Assembly (NCBI GenBank): GCA_963821025.1
Contig: CAWGCG010000003.1
Span: 930,001 to 994,000 of the forward strand
From: WHSW01 sp963821025
GTDB taxonomy: Bacteria > Actinomycetota > Thermoleophilia > Solirubrobacterales > 70-9
DNA length: 64,000 nucleotides
Direction of reading: 5' to 3'
Part shown: in pieces, positions 7,616-18,459 of the stretch
Numbering within the stretch: position 1 is the first letter of the stretch
Layout: each line of letters opens with the position of its first letter
Position numbers and translations under genes: made by a program
Notes under the pieces: model-generated
What the model saw: the letters and a program-made list of their open reading frames with translations, nothing else
Databases searched by the model: none
What the model was told of the DNA's origin: nothing

Positions 7616-8530
7616 CTAGCCGCCGCCTTCGCGGGCGACGCCGAGCGCCTCGCGGACCAGGTCGACCGCCGGCGCGATCTCGGGGTCGAGGCGGGCGAGC
7701 AGGTCGCGCCAGCCATCGTCTGCGTCGAGCGCGGCCCGCACCCGCTCGACCCCGCCGTCGAGGTCGCCGCCGGCCGCGATCCCGAGGCCCGCCCAGAACG
7801 TGAGCTCGATCTTGTCGGGGGCGGCATCGGCCGCACGCGTGTAGAGGCGCTCGGCGAGGTCGTGGCGACCCTCGCCGGAGAGCGCATCGGCGCGGTCGGC
7901 GAGCGCGTATGCGTCGTGCAGGTCGAGCAGGCGCCGCAGCTCCGCCAGCGGGTCGGGATGATCTTCGACCCGCAGCTCGACGTTAGCCCGCCATTGCTCG
8001 CCGGCAGCGGGAACGACCAGCAGCGCCGCCGATTGGCGTCCGCGAACATCGCCGCCGGCCGATTCCGCGGCCTCGAGCGCGGCGAGCAATCGGCGCGAGA
8101 GCGGACCGCCCCCCGCCTCGAAGGCGTTCGCCATCGCCGGCCAGATCGCCGCCGAGGCCATCAGGTTGGCCTGGGCGCTGTAGCCGTCACCGCTTTGGTG
8201 CCCGGCGTAGAGCATGCAGCCATCGCCCGTGTGAGCGGCGACCCGGCCCTCCGCATCGACCACCGCGACCTGCCGGAAGCGGGCCAGCTCGTCGCCCTCG
8301 AGCTCGGCCGAGAGCGCCGAGCCGGGGTCTTCACCCGCCGCGAGTCGGTCGAGCAGCGCCGGGCCGTAGGAGGGCTCGCCGATCGACTGGGTCGCGACGG
8401 CCCCGATACCCGCCCGGGCCCAGGTGACGATCGAACCGACCGAGAACCAGTGCGACTGCACCGCGACCCCGAGCTCACCGCTGTCGGGATCGCGGGCGAC
8501 GATCGAGTAGGTGCCGCGGCGGACGCTCAC
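7616..8530 (-). CDS. DUF1028 (Ntn-hydrolase-like) protein with C-terminal tail
   Basis: A 304-residue protein whose first 200 residues are the DUF1028 fold: GTYSIVARDPDSGELGVAVQSHWFSVG, WARAGIGAVATQS, GGDEL-like spacing and HTGDGCMLYAGH. These proteins resemble N-terminal nucleophile hydrolases; their substrate is unknown. About 90 further residues, helical and TPR-like in feel (LAERLYTRAADAAPDKIELTFWAGLG), complete it. The start is GTG at 8530, overlapping the TGA of the lipoprotein gene upstream as GTGA, so the two are co-translated. I name the family but not a function. Confidence 0.85.
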   Translation of the reverse strand: MSVRRGTYSIVARDPDSGELGVAVQSHWFSVGSIVTWARAGIGAVATQSIGEPSYGPALLDRLAAGEDPGSALSAELEGDELARFRQVAVVDAEGRVAAHTGDGCMLYAGHQSGDGYSAQANLMASAAIWPAMANAFEAGGGPLSRRLLAALEAAESAGGDVRGRQSAALLVVPAAGEQWRANVELRVEDHPDPLAELRRLLDLHDAYALADRADALSGEGRHDLAERLYTRAADAAPDKIELTFWAGLGIAAGGDLDGGVERVRAALDADDGWRDLLARLDPEIAPAVDLVREALGVAREGGG

Positions 8531-9039
8531 GGCCCGGGCGGGACGTCGGCGACCAGCGACGAGACTCGATAGCCGTCGGACTCGACGACCTCGACCTCGA
8601 CCTCGACCCCGTCGTAGGGGCCGCCGCTCGGAATCACGGTGTAGGTTCCACCGCCCTCGTCGCTGATCCGCAGCGACCCGGCCAGCGCGCTCGGCCGGCG
8701 CGCGGCGACGCAGTTGGCGCGCCCGCCGTAGGCGGTGGCGACGAACTCCTCGGTGACGAACGCGGTGCAGGCCTGCTCGGCGTCGCCCTCGGTGGTCAGC
8801 ACCGCCCGGATCGCGTCCTCGGCGCTTGCCGCCGGCGCCGGCTGCGAGCCGCCGGTGCCCTCGTCGTTTTCCGCCGGGGCGTCTGGATCCGGCTGCGTGG
8901 TGGTCGAACCGCCGCTCTGGGTGGTTGCCTCCGGCGCGGTCAGCGTCGGCGGTGTCTCGGGCGGCTCGGGCTCGTCGCCGCCGCAGCCGCCCAGCGCCAG
9001 CGCGGCGGCGAGCGCGGCGGTGAGCACGATCCTCGCCAT
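8527..9039 (-). CDS. secreted lipoprotein, function unknown
   Basis: A 170-residue protein with a classic lipoprotein signal (basic MAR, Ala/Leu core, LGGC with Cys19). A Pro/Thr/Glu-rich linker of about 50 residues follows, then a small domain (about residues 72-165) beginning ASAEDAIRAVLTTEGDAEQACTAFVTEEFV with a second cysteine at GGRANCVAA, the likely disulfide partner. This two-cysteine arrangement resembles small NTF2-like extracellular domains common in actinobacterial lipoproteins, but I cannot assign a function. Coupled by GTGA to the DUF1028 gene downstream and 9 bases after the acyltransferase gene. Confidence 0.8.
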   Translation of the reverse strand: MARIVLTAALAAALALGGCGGDEPEPPETPPTLTAPEATTQSGGSTTTQPDPDAPAENDEGTGGSQPAPAASAEDAIRAVLTTEGDAEQACTAFVTEEFVATAYGGRANCVAARRPSALAGSLRISDEGGGTYTVIPSGGPYDGVEVEVEVVESDGYRVSSLVADVPPGP

Positions 9040-9048
9040 CGCCCTCGC

Positions 9049-9648
9049 CTATCCGTTCTCGGTCCCGGCGAACTCGATCTCCTTGATCACCCGTGCGGGT
9101 GCGCCCGCGGCGACCACCCCCGCGGGAACGTCGCCGGTGACGACCGAGTTGGCGCCGATCACCGCGCGGTCGCCGATCTCGACCCCGCCGGTGACCACGC
9201 AGTTGACCCCGAACCAGACGTTCGAGCCGATCCGCACCGGGCGCCCGGGCTCGAAGCCCTGCCGGGTGACCGGCAGCTCGGGGTCGTCGTGGCGGTGGGC
9301 GGCGTCGCCGACGAAGCAGCCGTTGGCGAACATCACGTGGTCGCCGATCTCGATCAGCTTCGCGGCGGCGAGCATCGTCCCGCGGTTGAGAAAGCACTCG
9401 CGCCCGATCCGGATCTCGGCTTCGGGGCCGATGGTGAGCCAGCAGCCCGGCTCGAGCAGCGTGTGCTCGCCGATTCGCAGCCGCCCGCTGTCGAGCGCCT
9501 CCAACACCTCGCCCTCGACCGGATAGCGGATGAAGGCGCCGCAACGGGCCATGTGGCGATTGATCCGCCAGCGCCGCCGCAGCCGCTGGTTGCGCTCATA
9601 CCATCGTCGCTTGAGCCACCAGGTTCGCCAGGCCGTGAGCTCGCTCAT
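9049..9648 (-). CDS. left-handed beta-helix (hexapeptide) acyltransferase
   Basis: A 199-residue member of the LacA/NodL/CysE-type O-acetyltransferase superfamily. Hexapeptide repeats run from about residue 58 (IGEHTLLEPGCWLTIGPEAEIRIG) to 185, including VWFGVNCVVTGGVEIGDRAVIGANSVVTGDVPAGVVAAGAPARVIKEI, the usual C-terminal coil. His residues in GDAAHRHDD fit the acetyl-transfer site. The acceptor (sugar, polysaccharide or antibiotic) is unknown. A very basic N-terminal 35 residues (WWLKRRWYERNQRLRRRWR) may bind membrane or nucleic acid. First gene of the three-gene leftward run to 7616. Confidence 0.85.
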   Translation of the reverse strand: MSELTAWRTWWLKRRWYERNQRLRRRWRINRHMARCGAFIRYPVEGEVLEALDSGRLRIGEHTLLEPGCWLTIGPEAEIRIGRECFLNRGTMLAAAKLIEIGDHVMFANGCFVGDAAHRHDDPELPVTRQGFEPGRPVRIGSNVWFGVNCVVTGGVEIGDRAVIGANSVVTGDVPAGVVAAGAPARVIKEIEFAGTENG

Positions 9649-9710
9649 TGCGCACCGCAGACTCGCAGACCCTCGCCCGGCCTGACCCGAGGCCGTGCCG
9701 AGGCGGTCGG

Positions 9711-10445
9711 TCAGCTGAGGCCTTCGCGCAGCGCCGTTGCGTTGTCGACCGCGATCGCGCCCTGGTCGCTGTTGAAGTAGACGAGCACGTCGGTGCTCGA
9801 GCGCCAGGCCGCGATCCGCCGTCGCCAGGTCGCGAGCTCCGCTGACGTGTACTGCCCGCTCTTGCGGCGGCCGCCACGGTGCATTCGGACGTAGGCCCAG
9901 TCGGTCGTGCGCACTCGCTGCTGGAACGGGAGCGCGTGCTCGTCGGCGATCGCCAGCGCCACCTCGCGCTCGCCGAGCAGCGAGTAGACGTCCTTGGTGA
10001 ACCAGCTGGGATGACGGAACTCGACCGTGTGACGACCCGCGACGCGGGCGAGGATCACATCGAGGGCGGCGGCGAGGCGCTCATCGTTGCGCCTGAAGCT
10101 CGGCGGCAGTTGCCAGAGAATCGCCTCGAGCTTGCGGGCCGTGGTCAGCGGCTCGATCGACGCGAGGAACCGCTCGACGTACTTCTCGGGGCTGTTCAGC
10201 CGCTTGATATGGGTGATGTAGCGGCTCGCCTTGATCGTGAATCGAAAGTCCCTCGGGGTCTGCTCGATCCACCCGTTGACGGCCTCGGCCGTCGGCAGCT
10301 TATAGAAGGTGTTGTTGACCTCGACCGTGTCGAAGCGGCGCGAGTAGTGGTGAAGCCATTCGCGCTGGGGCATTCTCTCCGGGTAAAAGCGGCCGCGCCA
10401 CTCACGGTAGGCCCAGCCCGAACAGCCGACGCGCACCGGTTTCAA
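9711..10445 (-). CDS. DUF72 (YecE-like) TIM-barrel protein
   Basis: A 244-residue DUF72 protein, recognised from VGCSGWAYREWRGRFYPERMP at the N-terminus, EVNNTFYKLP, FTIKASRYITHIKRL, VEFRHPSW and the closing VYFNSDQGAIAVDNATAL. The family has a TIM-barrel fold with a conserved acidic pocket; its biochemical role is not known. Full length for the family. It lies just downstream of uvrA on the same strand (17-base gap), so it may be transcribed with it, but a link with repair is only positional. Confidence 0.9.
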   Translation of the reverse strand: MKPVRVGCSGWAYREWRGRFYPERMPQREWLHHYSRRFDTVEVNNTFYKLPTAEAVNGWIEQTPRDFRFTIKASRYITHIKRLNSPEKYVERFLASIEPLTTARKLEAILWQLPPSFRRNDERLAAALDVILARVAGRHTVEFRHPSWFTKDVYSLLGEREVALAIADEHALPFQQRVRTTDWAYVRMHRGGRRKSGQYTSAELATWRRRIAAWRSSTDVLVYFNSDQGAIAVDNATALREGLS

Positions 10446-10462
10446 GCGGCTCCCCGGACCGT

Positions 10463-13462
<3,000 letters not shown>

Positions 13463-13510
13463 CAACTTCCAGTCTAGGAGGGCGAACGGCTGTTCCCACG
13501 GAGACCGGGG

Positions 13511-14053
13511 TTACTTCGCGGCGCGTGCGAGAACTTCGTCGACGAGCGTGGCGCCGTCGGTGAGCTGGTAGTCGGAGGCGAGCCTCGCCTCGATCGCCTC
13601 GCGCGAGGCGCCGTCGAGCGCCATGTTCATCGCCACCAGGCGAGCCGCGGCGGAGTCGTCCGAGCTGCCATTGGCGGCGATCTGCGGCGGCGTGCCCTCG
13701 TCCGGGGGCGGAGTCGGCTCGGGGATCAGCGGCGGCTCGGGCTCCGGGGCCGGCTCGGGGACGGGGCCCGGGTCGGGTGGCGGCGGGGTCGGCTCGGGAA
13801 CCGAGGGCGGCTGTGGCTCCGGGGTCGTCACCGGCGGCTCGACCTCGCCCGCGAGCCCGAGCTTGCTCTGGAACTCGTCGAGGGCGCTGCGGGCGGCCGC
13901 CAGGCGCTGCTGCGACTCGGTCAGGGCGCGCTCGCGGATCCGAGCCGCCTCGGTCTCGGCCTCGCGGACGATCTCCGTCGCCCGCTGCTCGGCGTCGACG
14001 ACGATCTCGCGCACCCGCTCGGCCACGTCGTGGACGATCTGCTCGCCGTTCAC
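13511..14053 (-). CDS. coiled-coil / proline-rich protein between uvrA and uvrB, unknown
   Basis: A 180-residue protein not assigned to a named family. Residues 1-68 form a charged helix (EQIVHDVAERVREIVVDAEQ onward) of the kind seen in coiled-coil or DivIVA-like proteins. Residues 70-130 are a Pro/Glu linker of PEP and PPP units. Residues 135-180 form a compact helical end with ARLVAMNMALDGASREAIEARL and GATLVDEVLARAAK. Its position between uvrA (48 bases downstream) and uvrB (32 bases upstream) on one strand suggests co-expression with repair genes, but nothing in the protein indicates a DNA function. Possibly lineage-specific. Confidence 0.75.
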   Translation of the reverse strand: MNGEQIVHDVAERVREIVVDAEQRATEIVREAETEAARIRERALTESQQRLAAARSALDEFQSKLGLAGEVEPPVTTPEPQPPSVPEPTPPPPDPGPVPEPAPEPEPPLIPEPTPPPDEGTPPQIAANGSSDDSAAARLVAMNMALDGASREAIEARLASDYQLTDGATLVDEVLARAAK

Positions 14054-14085
14054 GAGCCTGAGATTACTCCTCCGCCGAGCCGCGG

Positions 14086-16086
14086 TCAGGCGCGCAGGGA
14101 CTCGAGATCGCGGCGCAGCTCCTTGAGCTCGTCGCGGATTCGCGCCGCCTGCTCGAAGCGCAGATCCTCGGCTGCCGCCACCATCTCCTCCTCGAGCTCG
14201 ACCACGACCTTCTCGAGCTGCTCCTGGGTCAGCGGCTCGCCGTCGTCTGAGCGTCGTCGCCGGCGCCGGTCGGGCGACACCTTCGACTCCATCGAGAGGA
14301 ACTCGGCGATGTCGGAGATGCCCTTTTGGACCGTCTCGGGAGTGATTCCGTGCTCGCGGTTGTAGGCGAGCTGGATCGCGCGGCGGCGGTCGGTCTCGGA
14401 GATCGCCTTGCGCATCGCCTCCGTCTCCTTGTCGGCGTACATCAAGACGCGGCCGTTGACGTTGCGCGCCGCCCGGCCGATCGTCTGGATCAGCGAGGTC
14501 TCGCCCCGCAGGAACCCCTCCTTGTCGGCGTCGAGCACCGCAACCAGGGTGACCTCGGGAAGGTCGAGGCCCTCGCGCAGCAGGTTGACGCCGACGAGCA
14601 CGTCGTACTCGCCGAGCCGCAGGTCGCGGATGATCTGGATCCGCTCGAGCGTGTCGACCTCGGAGTGCAGGTAGCGCACCCGAAACCCGTGCTCGAGCAG
14701 GTACCCGGTCAGGTCCTCGGCCATCTTCTTGGTCAGCGTCGTCACCAGGGTGCGCTCCTCGCGCTCGACCCGCTCGCGAACCTCGCTCATCAGGTCATCG
14801 ATCTGGTTGCGGGTCTCGCGGACCTCGATCTCGGGGTCGACGATGCCGGTTGGCCGCACGATCTGCTCGACCACCCGCGCGGAGGTACCGCGCTCGAACT
14901 CACCCGGCGTCGCCGAGACCATCACCAGCTGACCGACCCGGGGCATGAACTCGTCGAACTTGAGCGGCCGATTGTCGAGCGCCGACGGGAGGCGGAAACC
15001 GAACTCGACCAGCGTCTGCTTGCGCGAGCGGTCGCCCTCGTACATGCCGCCGATCTGCGGGATCGTCTGGTGCGACTCGTCGACGAAGGTGACGAAGTCG
15101 TCGGGGAAGTAGTCCATCAGCGTGTGCGGGGGCGAGCCCGGGGCGCGCCCGTCGAAGATCCGCGAGTAGTTCTCGATCCCGGAGGTGAAGCCGAGCTCCT
15201 TCAGCATCTCGATGTCGTACTGGGTGCGCTGCATCAGCCGATGCGCCTCGAGCTCCTTGCCGCGCTCGTTGAACCAAGCGAGCCGCTCGTCGAGCTCGGC
15301 CTTGATCTCGACCACCGCCCGCTGCAGCGTCTCCTCCTCGGTCACGTAGTGGCTCGCCGGCCAGACCGCGACGTGATCGAGGTCGTCGTAGATCTCGCCG
15401 GTGAGCGGATCGAAGTGATGGATCGACTCGATCTCGTCGCCGAACAGGTTGACCCGATAGGCGGACTCGGTGAACGCCGGGAACACCTCGATCACCTCGC
15501 CCTTGACCCGAAATGTGCCACGGGTCAGCGCGGTCTCGTTACGCGTGTACTGCATCCCGACCAGCTTCGTCATCAAGGCGTCGCGATCGATCCACTCGCC
15601 GACCTTGAACAGCTGCATCATCCGGTTGTAGAGCTGCGGCGAGCCGATCCCGAAGATGCAGGAGACCGAGGCGACGATGACCACGTCGCGGCGCGCCAGC
15701 AGCGCCGCGGTTGCCGCGTGGCGCAGACGGTCGATCTCATCGTTGATCGAGGAGTCCTTCTCGATGTAGAGGTCCTGGTGGGGGACGTAGGCCTCGGGCT
15801 GGTAGTAGTCGTAGTAGCTGACGAAGTACTCGACCTTGTTCTCGGGGAAGAACTCGCGGAACTCGTTGCAAAGCTGTGCGGCCAGCGTCTTGTTGTGCGC
15901 GATCACCAGCGCCGGGCGCTGAACTCGCTCGATCACCCCGGCCATGGTGAAGGTCTTGCCGGTGCCGGTCGCGCCGAGCAGGGTGACGAACTCCTCACCC
16001 CCGGTCAGGCCCTCGGAGATCGACTCGATCGCCTTCGGTTGATCGGCGGTCGCCGTATATGCAGGGTTGAGGTGGAACTCGGGCAC
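14086..16086 (-). CDS. uvrB: UvrB, excinuclease ABC subunit B
   Basis: Helicase-like subunit that receives damage from UvrA and positions UvrC. The 666-residue protein has Walker A LGATGTGKTFT near 38-48, the beta-hairpin region YYDYYQPEAYVPHQDLYIEK near 92, motif VDESH, and the helicase C-terminal block LREGLDLPEVTLVAVLDADKEGFLR. It ends with the UVR coiled-coil domain that binds UvrA/UvrC (EQLEKVVVELEEEM onward). GTG at 16086 starts the usual N-terminal FHLNPAYTATADQPKAI. Head of a leftward uvrB, unknown, uvrA series. uvrC is not in the window. Confidence 0.98.
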   Translation of the reverse strand: MPEFHLNPAYTATADQPKAIESISEGLTGGEEFVTLLGATGTGKTFTMAGVIERVQRPALVIAHNKTLAAQLCNEFREFFPENKVEYFVSYYDYYQPEAYVPHQDLYIEKDSSINDEIDRLRHAATAALLARRDVVIVASVSCIFGIGSPQLYNRMMQLFKVGEWIDRDALMTKLVGMQYTRNETALTRGTFRVKGEVIEVFPAFTESAYRVNLFGDEIESIHHFDPLTGEIYDDLDHVAVWPASHYVTEEETLQRAVVEIKAELDERLAWFNERGKELEAHRLMQRTQYDIEMLKELGFTSGIENYSRIFDGRAPGSPPHTLMDYFPDDFVTFVDESHQTIPQIGGMYEGDRSRKQTLVEFGFRLPSALDNRPLKFDEFMPRVGQLVMVSATPGEFERGTSARVVEQIVRPTGIVDPEIEVRETRNQIDDLMSEVRERVEREERTLVTTLTKKMAEDLTGYLLEHGFRVRYLHSEVDTLERIQIIRDLRLGEYDVLVGVNLLREGLDLPEVTLVAVLDADKEGFLRGETSLIQTIGRAARNVNGRVLMYADKETEAMRKAISETDRRRAIQLAYNREHGITPETVQKGISDIAEFLSMESKVSPDRRRRRRSDDGEPLTQEQLEKVVVELEEEMVAAAEDLRFEQAARIRDELKELRRDLESLRA

Positions 16087-16136
16087 GCTCCACCGACGAT
16101 AGCGGCCGTCATACTCGGCTCCGGGAGGATCAGCCG

Positions 16137-16511
16137 ATGAGCCGTCTCCAGGGAGCCCTCGCCGCCTTCTTCAGCTTCGCCGGCCTGATGCACTTCCTCC
16201 GCCCCCGGGCCTACGAGGCGATCATGCCGCCCTACGTGCCTCGCCATCCCGAGGCGGTCGCGATCAGCGGCGCCGCCGAGCTCGTCGGCGGGCTCGCCGT
16301 GGTCGCGCCGGCGACCCGCCGGTTCGCCCGCTGGTGGCTGGTCGGGGTCCTGGTCGCGGTCTTCCCGGCGAACCTGCAGATGGCACTCCACCCCGACGAG
16401 GTCGCCCGCAAGGGCGTGCCTGCCGACCGAATCCCCGCCTGGCTGCTGTGGCTGCGGCTACCGCTCCAGCTGGTCTTGATCGGGTGGGTCTGGCGAGCGA
16501 CCGACCGCTGA
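16137..16511 (+). CDS. DoxX-like small membrane protein
   Basis: A 124-residue hydrophobic protein with about four membrane helices: residues 5-22, 45-62, 70-88 and 102-120. The order FFSFAGLMHFLRP, PPYVPRHPEAVAISGAAELVGGLAV and FPANLQMALHPDE is typical of the DoxX-like family (PF13564-type). These proteins are linked to redox or membrane stress in some bacteria but the activity of this small version is unknown. Single rightward gene between leftward uvrB and an anchored protein gene, 50 bases from the uvrB start. Confidence 0.8.
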   Translation: MSRLQGALAAFFSFAGLMHFLRPRAYEAIMPPYVPRHPEAVAISGAAELVGGLAVVAPATRRFARWWLVGVLVAVFPANLQMALHPDEVARKGVPADRIPAWLLWLRLPLQLVLIGWVWRATDR

Positions 16512-16521
16512 GCGATCGCGC

Positions 16522-17034
16522 TCAGGGCAGCAGCCCGCCGACCTGATCGAGCAGCCCGCCGAGGGCGCCGTCGGCATCCTCGAAGACAGCCCGCGCATCA
16601 CCGATCAGCGCGATCGCCTCGTCGACCGGGATCCTCGAGGAGACCGCGCGCAAGCCCGCGGCGACGATCGGGCTCAGCGCGCCCGCTCGCTCGGCGTCGT
16701 CGATCGCGCGGACCACCCCGGCGCGGACCGCCGACTCGAGCTCGTCGTCCTCGATCCCGTACTCGGCCGCGAACTGCTCGCGCGCCTCCGGCGTCGCCAG
16801 GGCTACCGCGAGCGTCTCGCGGCTCACGCCGAGCTCGCATGCGGCGCCGTCGAGCGCCGAGAGCGAGAACTGCTCGGCCGCGTCCTCGATTCCCTCGGGC
16901 GCCGTCCACTCGCGGGGCGCGCACGGATCGGCGACCGGGCTCGGCTCGTAGTCGCCGCCGCCGAGGGCCAGGTAGGCGGCCGGCAGCGCGATCGCGGCCG
17001 CAAGCGCAGCGCCGATCAGCCAGCGGCCGTTCAC
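16522..17034 (-). CDS. membrane-anchored extracytoplasmic protein, unknown
   Basis: A 170-residue protein with one N-terminal hydrophobic helix (WLIGAALAAAIALPAAYLAL) and then an outer domain rich in acidic helices. It contains two cysteines (ADPCAPREW and GAACELGVS) that could pair, and a helical block resembling a calcium-EF-like or saposin-like repeat only superficially. No family recognised. GTG at 17034 overlaps the TGA stop of the upstream MFS transporter gene as GTGA, so the two are coupled, suggesting the protein works with or is regulated like that transporter. Confidence 0.75.
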   Translation of the reverse strand: MNGRWLIGAALAAAIALPAAYLALGGGDYEPSPVADPCAPREWTAPEGIEDAAEQFSLSALDGAACELGVSRETLAVALATPEAREQFAAEYGIEDDELESAVRAGVVRAIDDAERAGALSPIVAAGLRAVSSRIPVDEAIALIGDARAVFEDADGALGGLLDQVGGLLP

Positions 17035-18395
17035 AGCTGCAACCGCCGGCGCCCGATCACGATCGGGATCAGCGCCGCGAGCGCGAAGCCGGCGCCGATC
17101 AAGAACGAGGCGCTGAAAGCGTGCGTCGCCGCCCGGTCGATCTCCGACTCGATCGCCGTCCTCAGACTGATCGCCTCGGCCCGCTCGGCGGGGTCCTCCG
17201 GCAACGGCTCGAACGCCGGGCCGACGATCGGGACCTTGTCGCCATCGGCGTCGATTCGCGCGGCGATCCGGCTCGCGAGCTCGAGCTTTGCCGAGGCTGA
17301 GATCGGGGAGTCGAGCAGGGCCGCGGTCCCTGCCTGCTCTGCCTGCCCCCGCTCGGTCTCGAGATCGCCGGTGAACACCGGCGTCAGCACCACCAGCCCG
17401 GCGACCACGCCGGCGTGGCGGGCGGCGATCGTCCAGCCGCCGTGGATCGCCTGCGAGGGGCGCCCGGCGAGCGCCGCCTCGGTCAGCGCCGACAGGGTCA
17501 GGGCCAGTCCCGCCCCGGTCAGTGCCTGCGGCGCAAGCGTGAGCGCCACCGAGGCGCGCGGCAGCAGGGCGAGGCCGGCAAGGCCGCCGGCGATCAGGAT
17601 GGCCCCCGCTGCGGCGCGGGCGTCGACCGCGGCCACCAGGCGGGTCAAGGGCGCCGCGGCGAGCGCGCAAACAGGCAGCACGGTGACCGCTGCGGCGGCG
17701 GCGATCGGGGTCAGGCGCCAACCCTCGATCAACAGCAAGACGACGAGAAACAAAGCCGCGGCGAGCGCCGCCGAGATCAGCGCCAGGGCCACGTTCGCCG
17801 CCAGGTGGGGCCGCCCGCCGGGCACCGGCGATCCGCCCGGGCGCTCGGCCAGGGCACGTCGCCCCACCCCGGCGACGAGCGCGAGCGCGACCGGGACCTG
17901 AACCAGGAAGATCGACTGCCACGAAACCAGCTCGGTGAGCAGGCCACCGATCCCGGGGCCGAGCGCGGCGCCGGTGGCGCCCGCCGCCGCCCAGGCCCGG
18001 GCGGCCGATCGCTCGGAGCCATAGACGGCCGGCATCAGCTCGAGCGATGCGCACACGGCGGCCGCCCCGCCGAGCGCCTGGACGCAGCGGGCGGCGATCA
18101 GAAGCTCGATCCCCGAAGCGAGCCCGCAGACGAGGCTCGCCGCAGCGAAGACGACCAGCCCGACCGCCGTCAGTCGCGCCGGCCCGAAGCGACCGGCGAG
18201 GTGCGCGGCGGGGACGGCGGCAAGCGCCAGCACCAGGTTGAAGGCGATCAGCACCCAGGTGACGGCGGCCACTGAGACGTCGAGCTCGCGGTAGATGTCG
18301 GGCAACGCGAGGACGACCACCGAGGAGTCGGCGAGGACGAGGCCGACCACCATCCCGAGACCGAGCCGGGCACCGCTTCGGTGGCTCGCCACCAT
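17031..18395 (-). CDS. MFS transporter, drug:H+ antiporter type
   Basis: A 454-residue major facilitator protein with about 14 hydrophobic segments. Features are LGMVVGLVLADSSVVVLALPDIYREL at the N-terminus (motif D-like), AHLAGRFGPARL in the loop 2-3 position (motif A degenerate) and a GATGAALGPGIGGLL motif C for antiporters. This fits the DHA2-type drug exporter group. The substrate is unknown. A large loop near residues 345-420 is predicted outside the membrane. I chose ATG at 18395 over 18431 because the first helix follows closely. Coupled to the anchored protein gene downstream. Confidence 0.85.
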   Translation of the reverse strand: MVASHRSGARLGLGMVVGLVLADSSVVVLALPDIYRELDVSVAAVTWVLIAFNLVLALAAVPAAHLAGRFGPARLTAVGLVVFAAASLVCGLASGIELLIAARCVQALGGAAAVCASLELMPAVYGSERSAARAWAAAGATGAALGPGIGGLLTELVSWQSIFLVQVPVALALVAGVGRRALAERPGGSPVPGGRPHLAANVALALISAALAAALFLVVLLLIEGWRLTPIAAAAAVTVLPVCALAAAPLTRLVAAVDARAAAGAILIAGGLAGLALLPRASVALTLAPQALTGAGLALTLSALTEAALAGRPSQAIHGGWTIAARHAGVVAGLVVLTPVFTGDLETERGQAEQAGTAALLDSPISASAKLELASRIAARIDADGDKVPIVGPAFEPLPEDPAERAEAISLRTAIESEIDRAATHAFSASFLIGAGFALAALIPIVIGRRRLQL

Positions 18396-18459
18396 CGCCG
18401 CCGAGTCTAGGTTCCGCGCCGGTGCCCGCAAATACGGCTAGCCGTAGATCAACCCGGTG

